The notes under the pieces are model-generated. The model was not told the DNA's origin, did no database searches, and saw only the letters and a list, made by a program, of their open reading frames with translations. Source: Bradyrhizobium centrolobii (GTDB taxonomy: Bacteria; Pseudomonadota; Alphaproteobacteria; Rhizobiales; Xanthobacteraceae). From it: a DNA stretch of 64,000 nt. Within the stretch, counting starts at the first letter, position 1. The number at the start of each line of letters is the position of its first letter. Shown here one piece after another: positions 26,095-35,058 of this stretch. Location of the stretch: the NCBI RefSeq assembly GCF_001641635.1, contig NZ_LUUB01000118.1, positions 37,929-101,928 of the forward strand, in the 5' to 3' direction. Both the position numbers and the translations under genes were made by a program.

Positions 26095-27021
26095 CTACTT
26101 TCCTGCTCCCGTGGTCAAGCCGCGGACAATGTAGCGCTCGAGGAAAATGCCGACCAGGACGAGCGGGGCGATCGCCGCCGTCGACAGCGCCGCCATCGAC
26201 CACCAATTGATGCCTTGCGAGCCAGTCTGGCTCGCCACCATCACCGGGAGTGTCTTCGCGTCCGTGCTCGTCAGCAGCGCCGCGAAGAAGTACTCGTTCC
26301 AGCACAACACCAGCGAGAGAATGAATGCGGCCACCATTCCGGGAAGGGCGAGCGGCAGAATGATGCGCAGGAAGGCGCCCCAGGTCGACAGACCGTCCAC
26401 GAAGGCGGCTTCGTCGAGTTCGATCGGAATCGCATTGAACTGATCGCGCATGATCCAGATGACGATCGGCAGCACCGACAGCGTGTAGAGCAAGACAAGG
26501 CCAAATCGCGTGTCGAGCAGGGCCAACGCCTTGTAGAGGACGAGGAACGGCAGCGCGAGCACGACCGGCGGCAGGATCAACTGGGACATGAAGAAGAAAA
26601 GGATGTCGTCGTTGCGCATCCAGGCGAATTTGTAGCGGAAGCGGCTCAGGCCATAGGCCGCCAGCGATCCGAGGATCAGCGCGAGCAAGGCCGCGCCGAC
26701 TGAGGTAATGATGCTGTTGACGAAGCGGTTCACGAATTCGGAGCGGGCCGTCGAGGTCCCGAACAGTGTATCCGGCGAAAGGCCGAGCGAACGCCATCCC
26801 TTCCAGTCCGGCTGAAAATCGATCCAGGGAATGAGGTGAGCTTGCGTCACATCGATCGCCGATTTGAACGATGTCGTGACGGTCCAGTAGATCGGGAAAA
26901 GGCAGATAAACGTCCAGGACAGGAGTGCAGCGTAGATCAGCATGCGGCCCAGCAACCGCTTTGCGCGGGGGGCCGCCGGATGCCTCCGGATGGGCTTCGG
27001 TACCAGGGTCGATCGCGCCAA
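26095..27021 (-). CDS. CUT1-type sugar ABC transporter permease (MalG-like)
   Basis: About 308 residues with six membrane helices. It begins its first helix at LIYAALLSWTFICLFPIYWT and carries the permease EAA loop in ELDEAAFVDGLSTWGAFLRI (E-A-A-x3-G-x9-I). The start is uncertain: TTG 27021 has ACGGAG eight bases upstream and gives a normal N-terminus, while the first ATG is inside the first helix. It follows the other permease with a short gap, so both belong to one leftward operon with the binding protein. No ATPase gene follows before the tRNA remnant region. Confidence 0.85.
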   Translation of the reverse strand: MARSTLVPKPIRRHPAAPRAKRLLGRMLIYAALLSWTFICLFPIYWTVTTSFKSAIDVTQAHLIPWIDFQPDWKGWRSLGLSPDTLFGTSTARSEFVNRFVNSIITSVGAALLALILGSLAAYGLSRFRYKFAWMRNDDILFFFMSQLILPPVVLALPFLVLYKALALLDTRFGLVLLYTLSVLPIVIWIMRDQFNAIPIELDEAAFVDGLSTWGAFLRIILPLALPGMVAAFILSLVLCWNEYFFAALLTSTDAKTLPVMVASQTGSQGINWWSMAALSTAAIAPLVLVGIFLERYIVRGLTTGAGK

Positions 27022-27056
27022 TCGAGCAACTCCGTTTGGAAGTGACTTTCCGCGCC

Positions 27057-28175
27057 TTAGACGACCTTCTGCGTCCAGCGCTTGGACAGGCGCAGCAGCA
27101 CGGTCAGGAGCACGATGATCATGAGCAGATAGACCATGGCGAGCGCCGTGCCATATCCGACATTCGAGCGGTCGCGGTAGACGCGGTAGATGAAACTCGA
27201 CACCGTGTCGGTGGCCCCGCCAGGGCCGCCGGCCGTCACGTTGATGACGATGTCGGCAAGCTTCAGCTTGAAGATGATGCGGATGATGAGAACGGTGATG
27301 CTGACCGGCAGCATGATCGGAAACGTCACGTGCCAGAACGACTGCCAGCCATTGGCGCCGTCGACCTTGGCTGCCTCCTGCACCTCTTTCGGCATCGCCT
27401 GGAGGCCGGCGAGCAGGATGATCATGATGAAGGGAATCGAGACCCAGGCGTCCATCGCCTGGATGCTCAAGCGCGCCATCCAGGGCGAGGCGAAGAACGC
27501 CGGATTGTCCCAGCCGAGATAGCGCGCCAGCGTCGCGGCCGGACCGAAGCGATATTCCAGCAGCGACTTGCCGATCATCCAGCTCACTGCCACGGGGCTC
27601 AGCATCATCGGCAGCAGGAACACGACGCGGAAGAATTTTCGCGCCCGGATCTCGGCGCTGAGCAGGAGCGCCAGCCCGAACGCGATCGCGTACTCGCCGA
27701 GCACCGCGACTGTGTAGAAGATCATGTTGCCGAGCGCATTCCAGTAATAGCTGTCGTTCAGCATGCCCCTGACATTGTCGAAGCCGGAAAAACGCGGGCC
27801 CTCGACCGAGCTGAGATTCCAGTCGAGGGAAGCGATGTATATCCCGAAGATGGTCGGGAAGATCACCACCGCCACGGTGAAGAACACCGCGGGCAGCAGG
27901 AACAGCGCGCGCTGGCCACGCTCGCCGCGGGTCAGGACCTGTCCGGTGCCGAATGCAACGGCCCACATGAGATAGGCGATGAGGATCGGACGCCAGTCGG
28001 AAAACCCGGTCGCGATCGTGCCGGTCGTGTGCAGGATCTGGACGAGGAGCACGAGCGCGAAGCCGAGCGAGGCCAATGCAACGAGCGCGCGGCCGGCGGT
28101 CTTTCGGCTGCCGGGAGCACGCGCCGCTGCCGGCTTGAGGTGTAGCTCTTCGCTTGCCGGAACTGGATTCTGCAT
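27057..28175 (-). CDS. CUT1-type sugar ABC transporter permease (MalF-like)
   Basis: 372 residues, with two extra N-terminal helices before the six-helix core. The EAA loop is in PKEVQEAAKVDGANGWQSFW. I chose ATG 28175 (MQNPVPASEELHLKP); an in-frame TTG at 28199 is possible. It lies downstream of the substrate-binding protein gene and upstream of the second permease on the minus strand. An 11-bp RNA hairpin separates it from the binding protein, which commonly keeps binding-protein mRNA more abundant than permease mRNA. Confidence 0.88.
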   Translation of the reverse strand: MQNPVPASEELHLKPAAARAPGSRKTAGRALVALASLGFALVLLVQILHTTGTIATGFSDWRPILIAYLMWAVAFGTGQVLTRGERGQRALFLLPAVFFTVAVVIFPTIFGIYIASLDWNLSSVEGPRFSGFDNVRGMLNDSYYWNALGNMIFYTVAVLGEYAIAFGLALLLSAEIRARKFFRVVFLLPMMLSPVAVSWMIGKSLLEYRFGPAATLARYLGWDNPAFFASPWMARLSIQAMDAWVSIPFIMIILLAGLQAMPKEVQEAAKVDGANGWQSFWHVTFPIMLPVSITVLIIRIIFKLKLADIVINVTAGGPGGATDTVSSFIYRVYRDRSNVGYGTALAMVYLLMIIVLLTVLLRLSKRWTQKVV

Positions 28176-28227
28176 CGCAACGAACTCTGCCGTTTCCAAA
28201 CGATCGGCCGGCCGCCGGGCAAGTTTA

Positions 28228-28254
28228 CGGCTGGCACCGTAGTGGTGCCAGCCG
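28228..28254 (-). promoter_or_regulatory. Intercistronic hairpin after binding-protein gene
   Basis: CGGCTGGCACC, loop GTAGT, GGTGCCAGCCG: an 11-bp perfect stem 26 bases after the binding-protein stop. There is no T-run, so it is likely an mRNA stabiliser or partial attenuator between the binding protein and permease, not a full terminator. Confidence 0.6.
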
Positions 28255-28279
28255 ATCGGTCTTCGCGAACCTCTCGCGG

Positions 28280-29944
28280 CTACACGCCGAGCGAGGCCTT
28301 GTAGAGCCCGATCTGCCGCTCACGGCCGATCTGGTCGGTCAGCTTCTCCCAGGCCGCCGCGATGTTGTTCGCGCCGGTCTGCGCGTCGACCTTGCCGGCG
28401 AAGATCTTCGTCAGTTCGTCTTCCGCAATGCTGTAGTACTGGAAGATGCCGGGAATGCGCGGCTCCACCGCCCGGTTGGGGTGATTGTAGGAGCCGAGCT
28501 GCGAGTTCAGATAGGAGGTGATGTACTTCCTGTCATAGCCCGCCGCCACCCACTCATCGTATTGGAAGTGGCTGGTCCGGTGGGCCTGGAAGCCCGACGG
28601 ATACATCACCGTCCAGAGCGACAGGTCCTTGCCGCCGAGATGCGCGGCCGCGCTCCAGGCGGCCTTGTGCTTCTTCTCATCGCCATTGACCCTGGCCATG
28701 ACATAGATGCCCCAGCCGAGATAGGCGCAGTTCGGCGCATGGTTGGGGCCGCTTGGGAGCTTGTCCCACTGGCCGGTCTTGGAATTGTAGACATCGTCCG
28801 AGCCCGGCAGGATGTCGAAGCCGACGACGTCGCCGACCACGGAGGTGTCGCTCGCCTTAGCGACCTGGCCGATATCGCCCCACCAGGGGATCATCGAGCC
28901 GATGCCGGCCAGGAATTGCTGGAAGCCGGTGGTGTTCGGATCGGCATTGAGCTGGTCGGCCGGCTCGAACGGCAGCGCGTCGATCACGTCCTGGATGGCG
29001 CGCACCCAGGCCGGATTGTTGATGCGCGGCTTCATCGTGTCGATGTCGAACAGCCAGGCCTTGTCGTCGGGGTGCTTGGCATAGGCCGAGGCGCGGCTGC
29101 CGAGGAAATAGAAGCCGAACCCGCCCCAGGGTTTTGGCGCATCGAGGTAGCCGAACGCGTTCTGGTTCTTGATCTTCTTGCCCTTGAGGAATTTCGTCAC
29201 CGCCTGCACCTGCTGCCAGGTTTTCGGCACGCCCCATTCGCTCGAATTCCCTGCCTCTTTCCAGGCCTTGGCGAGGGCTGGGTCGGAGAAGACGTCGGTG
29301 CGGTAGTTGAAGTTGTGGCAATCGCCGTCGATGGTGACGCGATAGGTCTTGCCGTTCCAGGTGCCGACCGGCGGCTTCAGGTAATCGACATAATCGTCGA
29401 TATCGATCTGCTTCTTGACCCAGTCCGGCATCTCCGACGCCAGACCCTTGCCGCAGACGTCGCCTTCAAACGGCGCGCCCATCTCAAGGATGTCGAAGTC
29501 GACCGTGCCGGTCGCGATCGCTTGCTGCAAGCGCGGATTGTAGTCGGCCTGGGCGAGGTCGATCCAGGAAATTTTCGCGCCGGTATACGCTTCCCATGGC
29601 TTCAGGAAGCCGCGGAACAGGAGGTTATGCAGGTTCTGGTTGTTCAGCCCCATGAAGGAGAGCTCGACGCCCTTGAATTCGCCTTCCTTGATACTCGCCT
29701 TGGTCGGGCCGAGGCAGAGCTCGCCGACCTTCTGCCAGTCGGCGTCGGTCGGCGCGCCCTTGCCGACACCCGGGATCTGAGTGATCTGTGCGCGCAGATT
29801 GCTTTGCGCCAAGGCAACTTCGGAAAATGTGCCGAGCGCGCCCGTCGTGCCCAGTGCGGCGGCGCTGGCGGCGCCTTTCAGCACCGTGCGCCGGTTCGGC
29901 CAGAGTGCGGGATGCTGATCATGCTCTTGCTGTGTCACCACCAT
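28280..29944 (-). CDS. ABC transporter extracellular sugar-binding protein, family 1
   Basis: 554 residues. A twin-arginine signal, NRRTVLKGAASAAALGTTGA, runs from residue 17 and a cleavage site follows near residue 46 (ALAQS). The mature protein has the family 1 solute-binding layout: FKGVELSFMGLNNQNLHNLL, DILEMGAPFEGDV and YLGWGIYVMARVNGDEKKHK. At this length it resembles the large glycerol/oligosaccharide-type binding proteins. Two GTG codons directly follow the ATG, and GGGAGG is very close to the ATG, so the true start may be one or two codons later. It is first in the leftward operon with two permeases. Confidence 0.88.
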   Translation of the reverse strand: MVVTQQEHDQHPALWPNRRTVLKGAASAAALGTTGALGTFSEVALAQSNLRAQITQIPGVGKGAPTDADWQKVGELCLGPTKASIKEGEFKGVELSFMGLNNQNLHNLLFRGFLKPWEAYTGAKISWIDLAQADYNPRLQQAIATGTVDFDILEMGAPFEGDVCGKGLASEMPDWVKKQIDIDDYVDYLKPPVGTWNGKTYRVTIDGDCHNFNYRTDVFSDPALAKAWKEAGNSSEWGVPKTWQQVQAVTKFLKGKKIKNQNAFGYLDAPKPWGGFGFYFLGSRASAYAKHPDDKAWLFDIDTMKPRINNPAWVRAIQDVIDALPFEPADQLNADPNTTGFQQFLAGIGSMIPWWGDIGQVAKASDTSVVGDVVGFDILPGSDDVYNSKTGQWDKLPSGPNHAPNCAYLGWGIYVMARVNGDEKKHKAAWSAAAHLGGKDLSLWTVMYPSGFQAHRTSHFQYDEWVAAGYDRKYITSYLNSQLGSYNHPNRAVEPRIPGIFQYYSIAEDELTKIFAGKVDAQTGANNIAAAWEKLTDQIGRERQIGLYKASLGV

Positions 29945-30286
29945 ACCCTCCCATTGTTGGCTTTCTTGATCTCAAGTTTGGACCGCCTGGGCACCAAGAC
30001 GTGACGCTCGCGAACTTCCATGTCGTGGCGTGGTGGCAGAGGTCGCTTCGAGTATGCAACGGCGCACTTCAAAGTCAACGAAAGCAGGCGAGAACTTGAA
30101 GCCGGGCACGGTGTAGACGTGAACGACGAATACAGCCGTCGATGATGCCGCGCTGCAAGATGGATGATCAGGCGAGACGCCATGCAGCGTCGATCACGTT
30201 CGCGGCGAGCGTGAACGGGTTGATTCCGGACAGCGGCATCGTGCCAGTGTCATATTCACGTTGGACGTATCGTTCAGCGCCGGCGC
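29945..30286. other. Intergenic upstream of binding-protein gene
   Basis: 342 bases between the FucU-like gene and the binding-protein gene, both leftward. It must hold the binding-protein leader and probably a promoter, but I cannot place one. No gene seen. Confidence 0.4.
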
Positions 30287-30742
30287 TCAGTCAGCGTCGG
30301 GCGGGATGACGCCCTTCTTGAAGATGAAGCAACCGTAGAAGCGGCGTTCGCCGGTCTGGATCACGCAATAGGATTTCTTGGCGAGTTCATAGAAGGCAAA
30401 CCGCTCGACCGATCCCATAGGGAACGAGCGTCCTTCCGCGGCATCGATTTGGGCCTGAACCTCTTGCTGCACCGGCGGGATTTCGTCGGGCTGGCCGACG
30501 ATCTCCATGCGTGACGCCGGCTTGTCGACAAAACTGTCGAGCGGCAGCACCGACAGGACCGCGCGCGCGGCGCGGCCGGCGCTGACGTTGTCGATGCGCA
30601 ACAACCGCCCCAGTACGGTCTGCCGGGCAACGGAGTCGGCGGGGAAATTGGTGTCGCACAGGACGAGGTCGTCGCCGTGCCCCATGGACCGCAGGGCGTA
30701 GAGTACATCCGCATTGAGAAGAGGGTCGATCGATTTCAGCAT
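30287..30742 (-). CDS. RbsD/FucU family sugar mutarotase
   Basis: 151 residues beginning MLKSIDPLLNADVLYALRSMGHGDD, with the family pattern (ALR-x-MGHGD, then LCDTNFPADS) and the C-terminal CVIQTGERRFYGCFIFKKGV, whose YGC-x-I-x-KKG pattern is typical of FucU. The family interconverts alpha and beta anomers of sugars such as fucose or ribose. GGGAGG lies seven bases before the ATG at 30742. It is divergent from the xylulokinase gene (about 100 bases), suggesting shared regulation of sugar uptake and entry. Which sugar is unknown. Confidence 0.85.
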   Translation of the reverse strand: MLKSIDPLLNADVLYALRSMGHGDDLVLCDTNFPADSVARQTVLGRLLRIDNVSAGRAARAVLSVLPLDSFVDKPASRMEIVGQPDEIPPVQQEVQAQIDAAEGRSFPMGSVERFAFYELAKKSYCVIQTGERRFYGCFIFKKGVIPPDAD

Positions 30743-30841
30743 ACAGCGCCTCCCTTGACGCGATCAGGCTTCTTGGATTGATTGGACTATCCGACGTCGC
30801 GGCGCCGCCGTCCATATCGACGTCAGCAATTGTAAGCTTCC

Positions 30842-32287
30842 ATGTATCTCGGAATCGATCTCGGCACCTCGGCAGTCAAGACCGTTCTCGTCGACGGCGC
30901 CCAGCGCGTGATTGCAAGCGAGAGCCGGCCGTTGACGACCGCCTCGCCGCGGCCCGGCTATTTTGAGCAGGATCCCGCGCAGTGGATCGATGCGACCTTT
31001 GCCACGCTGGATGCCTTGAAGGCGACGCATGCCGGCGAGTTGGCGGCGGTCGAAGGCATCGGACTGTCCGGCCAGATGCATGGTGCCACGCTGCTCGATG
31101 CAAGCGCCAAGCCGTTGCGGCCTTGCATCCTCTGGAACGACGGACGGTCCGCTACCGAGTGTCGTATTCTGGAACAACGCTGGCCCGCCTTGCGTGCGAC
31201 GTCCGGCAACAAAGCGATGCCCGGATTCACAGCGCCGAAGCTGCTCTGGATCGCGACGCACGAGCCTGAGATTTTTGCCGCCACGAAACTCGTCCTGCTT
31301 CCGAAGGCCTACCTGCGCCTGGTCCTGGCGGGCGAAGCGATCGAGGACGTCTCGGACGCATCGGGATCGCTGTGGCTCGACGCCGCGCGCCGGGACTGGT
31401 CGGATGCTGGGCTGGCGGCGACCGGCCTGTCGCGCGAGCACATGCCGCGTCTGGTCGAGGGTTGCGCACCCGCGGCAACACTGCGCAGCGAGCTCGCGCA
31501 GCGCTGGGGCATGAGCAGGCGGCCGATGATCGCGGGCGGCGCCGGTGACAATCCGGCGGGTGCCATAGGCATCGGCGCGATCAGACCGGGAACCGCGTTC
31601 ATTTCGCTGGGAACCTCAGGTGCCTTGCTGGCGCCGACCCACAGAATTGCCGCCAATCCGGATCGCGTGGTGCATACGTTCTGCCACGCCATCCCGGCAA
31701 TGTGGATTCAGGCCGGCGCGATCCTCTCGGCGGCCTCCTGCCTCGCCTGGATCGCGCGCCTGTTCGGCGTCGCCGAGGCCGAGCTGCTGGCGCCGCTTGG
31801 GTCGCGGCCGCAAGCACCGTCGCCCGTGAGCTTTTTGCCGTATCTCGCGGGCGAACGGACGCCGCACGACGACCCCGTCGTGCGCGGCATGCTCGATGGT
31901 TTGACCCACGGCACCGATCGCGAAACGATCGTGCAGGCCGTGCTCGAGGGCGTTGCCTTTGCGCTGGCCGATTGCCGGGATGCGCTCGCAGATGCCGGCA
32001 TTGGGGTTACAGAAGCCGATGCCATCGGCGGCGGTTCACGGTCCCGGTTCTGGCTGTCGGTGCTGGCAAACGTTCTGAATGTTCCGATCCATCGCTTTGC
32101 CGAAGGTGAAACGGGAGCGGCGTTTGGTGCGGCGAGATTGGGGCGGCTTGCTGTCACGGGCGAGGCGGTCGACGCCGTCTGCACGCCGCCGCGACGCATC
32201 GAGACATTCGAACCTGGACGCGCGCTGGTCGATGCCTATGCCGAGCGGCTTCCCGCGTGGCGCGAACTGTATCGGCCGCGCCACTAG
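30842..32287 (+). CDS. xylB: Xylulokinase-type FGGY kinase
   Basis: 481 residues, normal for XylB. The N-terminal phosphate loop is MYLGIDLGTSAVKTVLVDGA; the substrate region reads GIGLSGQMHGATLLD and EDVSDASGSLWLDAARRDWS; the ATP side reads ISLGTSGALLA and DAIGGGSRSRFWLSVLANVL. These fit xylulokinase (D-xylulose to xylulose 5-phosphate). Other FGGY kinases, such as D-apulose kinase, share the fold, which matters because of the RuBisCO-like operon nearby. No xylose isomerase is in the window. The Shine-Dalgarno is weak. It leads a rightward set with an RbsABC-type importer. Confidence 0.88.
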   Translation: MYLGIDLGTSAVKTVLVDGAQRVIASESRPLTTASPRPGYFEQDPAQWIDATFATLDALKATHAGELAAVEGIGLSGQMHGATLLDASAKPLRPCILWNDGRSATECRILEQRWPALRATSGNKAMPGFTAPKLLWIATHEPEIFAATKLVLLPKAYLRLVLAGEAIEDVSDASGSLWLDAARRDWSDAGLAATGLSREHMPRLVEGCAPAATLRSELAQRWGMSRRPMIAGGAGDNPAGAIGIGAIRPGTAFISLGTSGALLAPTHRIAANPDRVVHTFCHAIPAMWIQAGAILSAASCLAWIARLFGVAEAELLAPLGSRPQAPSPVSFLPYLAGERTPHDDPVVRGMLDGLTHGTDRETIVQAVLEGVAFALADCRDALADAGIGVTEADAIGGGSRSRFWLSVLANVLNVPIHRFAEGETGAAFGAARLGRLAVTGEAVDAVCTPPRRIETFEPGRALVDAYAERLPAWRELYRPRH

Positions 32288-32424
32288 CCTCGATCTGGCG
32301 TTGCACATACTTCGGTATGGTCGTCTTCGGTATTGCTCTGCGTCACCGCTTTTGTTTAATGAGCAAACCGCGATGCCTGAAAACGAGACGCGGGCAGGAA
32401 ACGCATTGTGCGTCGGGAGGCACG

Positions 32425-33948
32425 ATGAACGATCCGATCCTCGAGATGCGGGGGGTCTCAAAATCCTTCTTCGGCATCAAGGCGCTGCGTGCCGTCGATC
32501 TCACCGTCTACGCCGGCGAAATCCATGCGCTGATGGGTGAGAACGGCGCCGGCAAATCGACGCTGATGAAGATATTGTCTGGCGCCTACAGGCCAGATCC
32601 CGGCGGGGAGATCCGCATCGAGGGCAGGCCGGTGCGGATCGAAGGCCCGCTCGGCGGCCGCGCCGCGGGTATTTCCATCATCTATCAGGAGCTATCTTTA
32701 GCCCCCAATCTCAGTGTTGCGGAGAATATTTATCTCGGCCGAGAGATCTCGCGTTCAGGTATGCTGGCGCGCGGCGCCATGCGCGAGGGCGTCGGCCCGA
32801 TCCTGGAACGGCTGGGCGCAGACTTCCTGCCATCGACGTTGGTGGCGCATCTTTCGATGGGCCAGCGCCAGCTCGTCGAGATCGCGCGTGCGCTGCACGC
32901 AAGATCAAAAATCCTGATCATGGACGAGCCGACCACTGCGCTTACCGCTCACGAGAGCGAGCGGCTGTTCGCGCTGATCCGCCAGCTTCGCGCCGAGGGG
33001 CTTGCCATCATCTACATCTCGCATCGCATGGATGAGGTGTATGCGCTCGGCGACCGCGTCACCGTATTGCGCGACGGCCGGCTGGTCGGCTCGCTCGACA
33101 GGCAGGATATCCGCGCCGACACCATCGTCCGGCTGATGGTCGGGCGCGACGTCTCTTCGTTCTACAAGAAGGACCACGACCCGGAGGCGGGACGCGGACA
33201 CCCCGTGCTCGCGGCGATCGACATGGCAGATGGTCAGCGCGTCAAAGGTTGCTCGCTCACCGTGCATGCGGGCGAGGTGGTCGGCCTCGCCGGCCTGATC
33301 GGCGCGGGCCGCACCGAGCTTGCACATCTCATCATCGGCGCCTCGCCCAAAACCTCCGGCCGGCTCGAGCTCGAGGGTCGACCGGTCGAGATCGGCACGC
33401 CCGGCGAGGCGCTCGACGCCGGGATTGCCTATCTGACCGAAGACCGAAAGGCGCTCGGCCTGTTCCTGGACATGTCGTGCCTGGACAACATCAACCTCGC
33501 GGTGCTCGGCAGGGATGCCAGATTCGGCTACATCCTCGACCGCGACAAGGCCCGCGACCGTGCCAGCAAGGCGTTTGCGGCGCTCGGCATCCGTGCCGGC
33601 AATGTCGGCGTCACCGCCGGCGCGCTTTCCGGCGGCAATCAGCAGAAGGTGCTGCTGTCGCGGCTGCTTGCGACCACGCCAAAGGCGCTGATCCTCGACG
33701 AGCCGACGCGCGGCGTCGACGTCGGTGCCAAGTCCGAGATTTACTCGATCATAGACAATCTCGCCAAATCCGGCACCGCGATCCTCGTCATCTCGTCCGA
33801 CCTGCCCGAGATCATCGGCATCTGCGACCGCGTGATCGTCATGCGTGCCGGCCACATCGCCGGGGAGATCAGGCGCGAGGCGACGGCGCCCTTGAACCAG
33901 GAAGACATCATGGCGCTCGCCACGGGGACGGAGCAGCTCGATGCATGA
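32425..33948 (+). CDS. Sugar ABC transporter ATP-binding protein (RbsA/XylG type)
   Basis: 507 residues with two tandem ATPase domains. The first has Walker A GENGAGKSTLMKILSG, signature LSMGQRQLVEIARAL and Walker B ILIMDEPTTALT. The second has the degenerate loop GLIGAGRTEL, signature LSGGNQQKVLLSRLL and Walker B ALILDEPTRGVD, as usual in RbsA. ATG 32425 has GGGAGG upstream; an open frame reaching back to 32257 overlaps the kinase gene and is not used. It overlaps the permease start by 8 bases (ATGCATGA), showing coupling. Confidence 0.95.
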   Translation: MNDPILEMRGVSKSFFGIKALRAVDLTVYAGEIHALMGENGAGKSTLMKILSGAYRPDPGGEIRIEGRPVRIEGPLGGRAAGISIIYQELSLAPNLSVAENIYLGREISRSGMLARGAMREGVGPILERLGADFLPSTLVAHLSMGQRQLVEIARALHARSKILIMDEPTTALTAHESERLFALIRQLRAEGLAIIYISHRMDEVYALGDRVTVLRDGRLVGSLDRQDIRADTIVRLMVGRDVSSFYKKDHDPEAGRGHPVLAAIDMADGQRVKGCSLTVHAGEVVGLAGLIGAGRTELAHLIIGASPKTSGRLELEGRPVEIGTPGEALDAGIAYLTEDRKALGLFLDMSCLDNINLAVLGRDARFGYILDRDKARDRASKAFAALGIRAGNVGVTAGALSGGNQQKVLLSRLLATTPKALILDEPTRGVDVGAKSEIYSIIDNLAKSGTAILVISSDLPEIIGICDRVIVMRAGHIAGEIRREATAPLNQEDIMALATGTEQLDA

Positions 33949-34978
33949 CAGCCCTCTGAAGGTAGAAGCCGCCACCGCTGCGGGCCTTGCGGCCGTGCAG
34001 GAAACCAAGCGTCAGCGCATCAGGCTGCTCATCCGCGCGGCTGGCATGCTACCGGTTCTGCTGATCCTCTGTGTCGGGTTTCATTTCCTGTCCGACGGCC
34101 GCTTCTTCACCGGCCAAAATCTCGGCATCGTGTTGCAACAGGCCGCAGTCAACACGGTGCTCGCCGCGGGCATGACCTTCGTCATCCTCACCGGCGGCAT
34201 CGACCTCTCGGTCGGCTCGATCCTGGCGGCCTCCGCGATGGCCGGGCTGACGCTCTCCAAGCTGCCCGAGCTTGGCGCGCTGTGGCTGCCGGCCGCGGTT
34301 CTCACCGGCCTCGGCTTCGGCGTCATCAACGGCGCGCTGATTGCACTCCTCCGCCTGCCGCCTTTCATCGTCACGCTCGGTTCTCTCACCGCTGTGCGCG
34401 GTCTTGCGCGGCTGCTCGGCGCCGACACTACGGTGTTCAATCCTTCCATTCCCTACGCCTTCATCGGCAACGGCTCGCTGACGCTCATTCCCGGCGTCGC
34501 GTCAATCCCGTGGCTCTCGGTGATCGCTTTGCTCGTCATCCTGGTCTCGTGGCTGGTGCTTCGCCGGACCGTGCTCGGCGTGCACATCTATGCGGTGGGC
34601 GGCAATGAGAGCGCGGCGCGGCTTGCGGGCATCAAGGTCTGGGCCGTGCTGATCTTCGTCTACGGGGTATCGGGACTTTTCGCCGGCCTTGGCGGCGCCA
34701 TGCAGGCGGCGCGGCTCTATGCGGCCAACGGCTTGCAGCTCGGCCAGTCCTACGAGCTCGACGCGATCACCGCCGTGATCCTCGGCGGCACCTCCTTCGT
34801 CGGCGGCATCGGCTCGATCTGGGGTACGCTGGTCGGCGCGCTGATTATCGCCGTTCTCTCCAACGGCCTGATCCTTATCGGGGTCTCCGACATCTGGCAA
34901 TATGTGATCAAGGGTCTGGTGATCATCGGCGCCGTGGCGCTGGATCGCTACCGGCTGCAAGGCTCGGCGCGCACCTGA
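33941..34978 (+). CDS. Sugar ABC transporter permease (RbsC type)
   Basis: 345 residues with eight to ten membrane helices. The family stretches are AAGMTFVILTGGIDLSVGSI, LRLPPFIVTLGSLTAVRGLA, VGGNESAARLAGIKV and AVILGGTSFVGGIGSIWGTL. It forms the inner-membrane channel of the importer with the upstream ATPase and the downstream binding protein. The gap to the binding-protein gene is 80 bases. Confidence 0.95.
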   Translation: MHDSPLKVEAATAAGLAAVQETKRQRIRLLIRAAGMLPVLLILCVGFHFLSDGRFFTGQNLGIVLQQAAVNTVLAAGMTFVILTGGIDLSVGSILAASAMAGLTLSKLPELGALWLPAAVLTGLGFGVINGALIALLRLPPFIVTLGSLTAVRGLARLLGADTTVFNPSIPYAFIGNGSLTLIPGVASIPWLSVIALLVILVSWLVLRRTVLGVHIYAVGGNESAARLAGIKVWAVLIFVYGVSGLFAGLGGAMQAARLYAANGLQLGQSYELDAITAVILGGTSFVGGIGSIWGTLVGALIIAVLSNGLILIGVSDIWQYVIKGLVIIGAVALDRYRLQGSART

Positions 34979-35058
34979 GTGTGCATGGCCGATGCGAGCT
35001 TCCGTTACGGCAACTGGTCTGCCGTGCCGGGGATGAAGACAGACCAGGGAGGAAGCCA

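Noticed and set aside
26925..28145. A 406-codon plus-strand open frame
   Set aside because: Antisense to the MalF-like permease; rich in Arg, His and Asp with no domain pattern.
28154..30004. A 616-codon plus-strand open frame
   Set aside because: It is antisense to the binding-protein gene, which has a Tat signal and family motifs; the plus frame has none.
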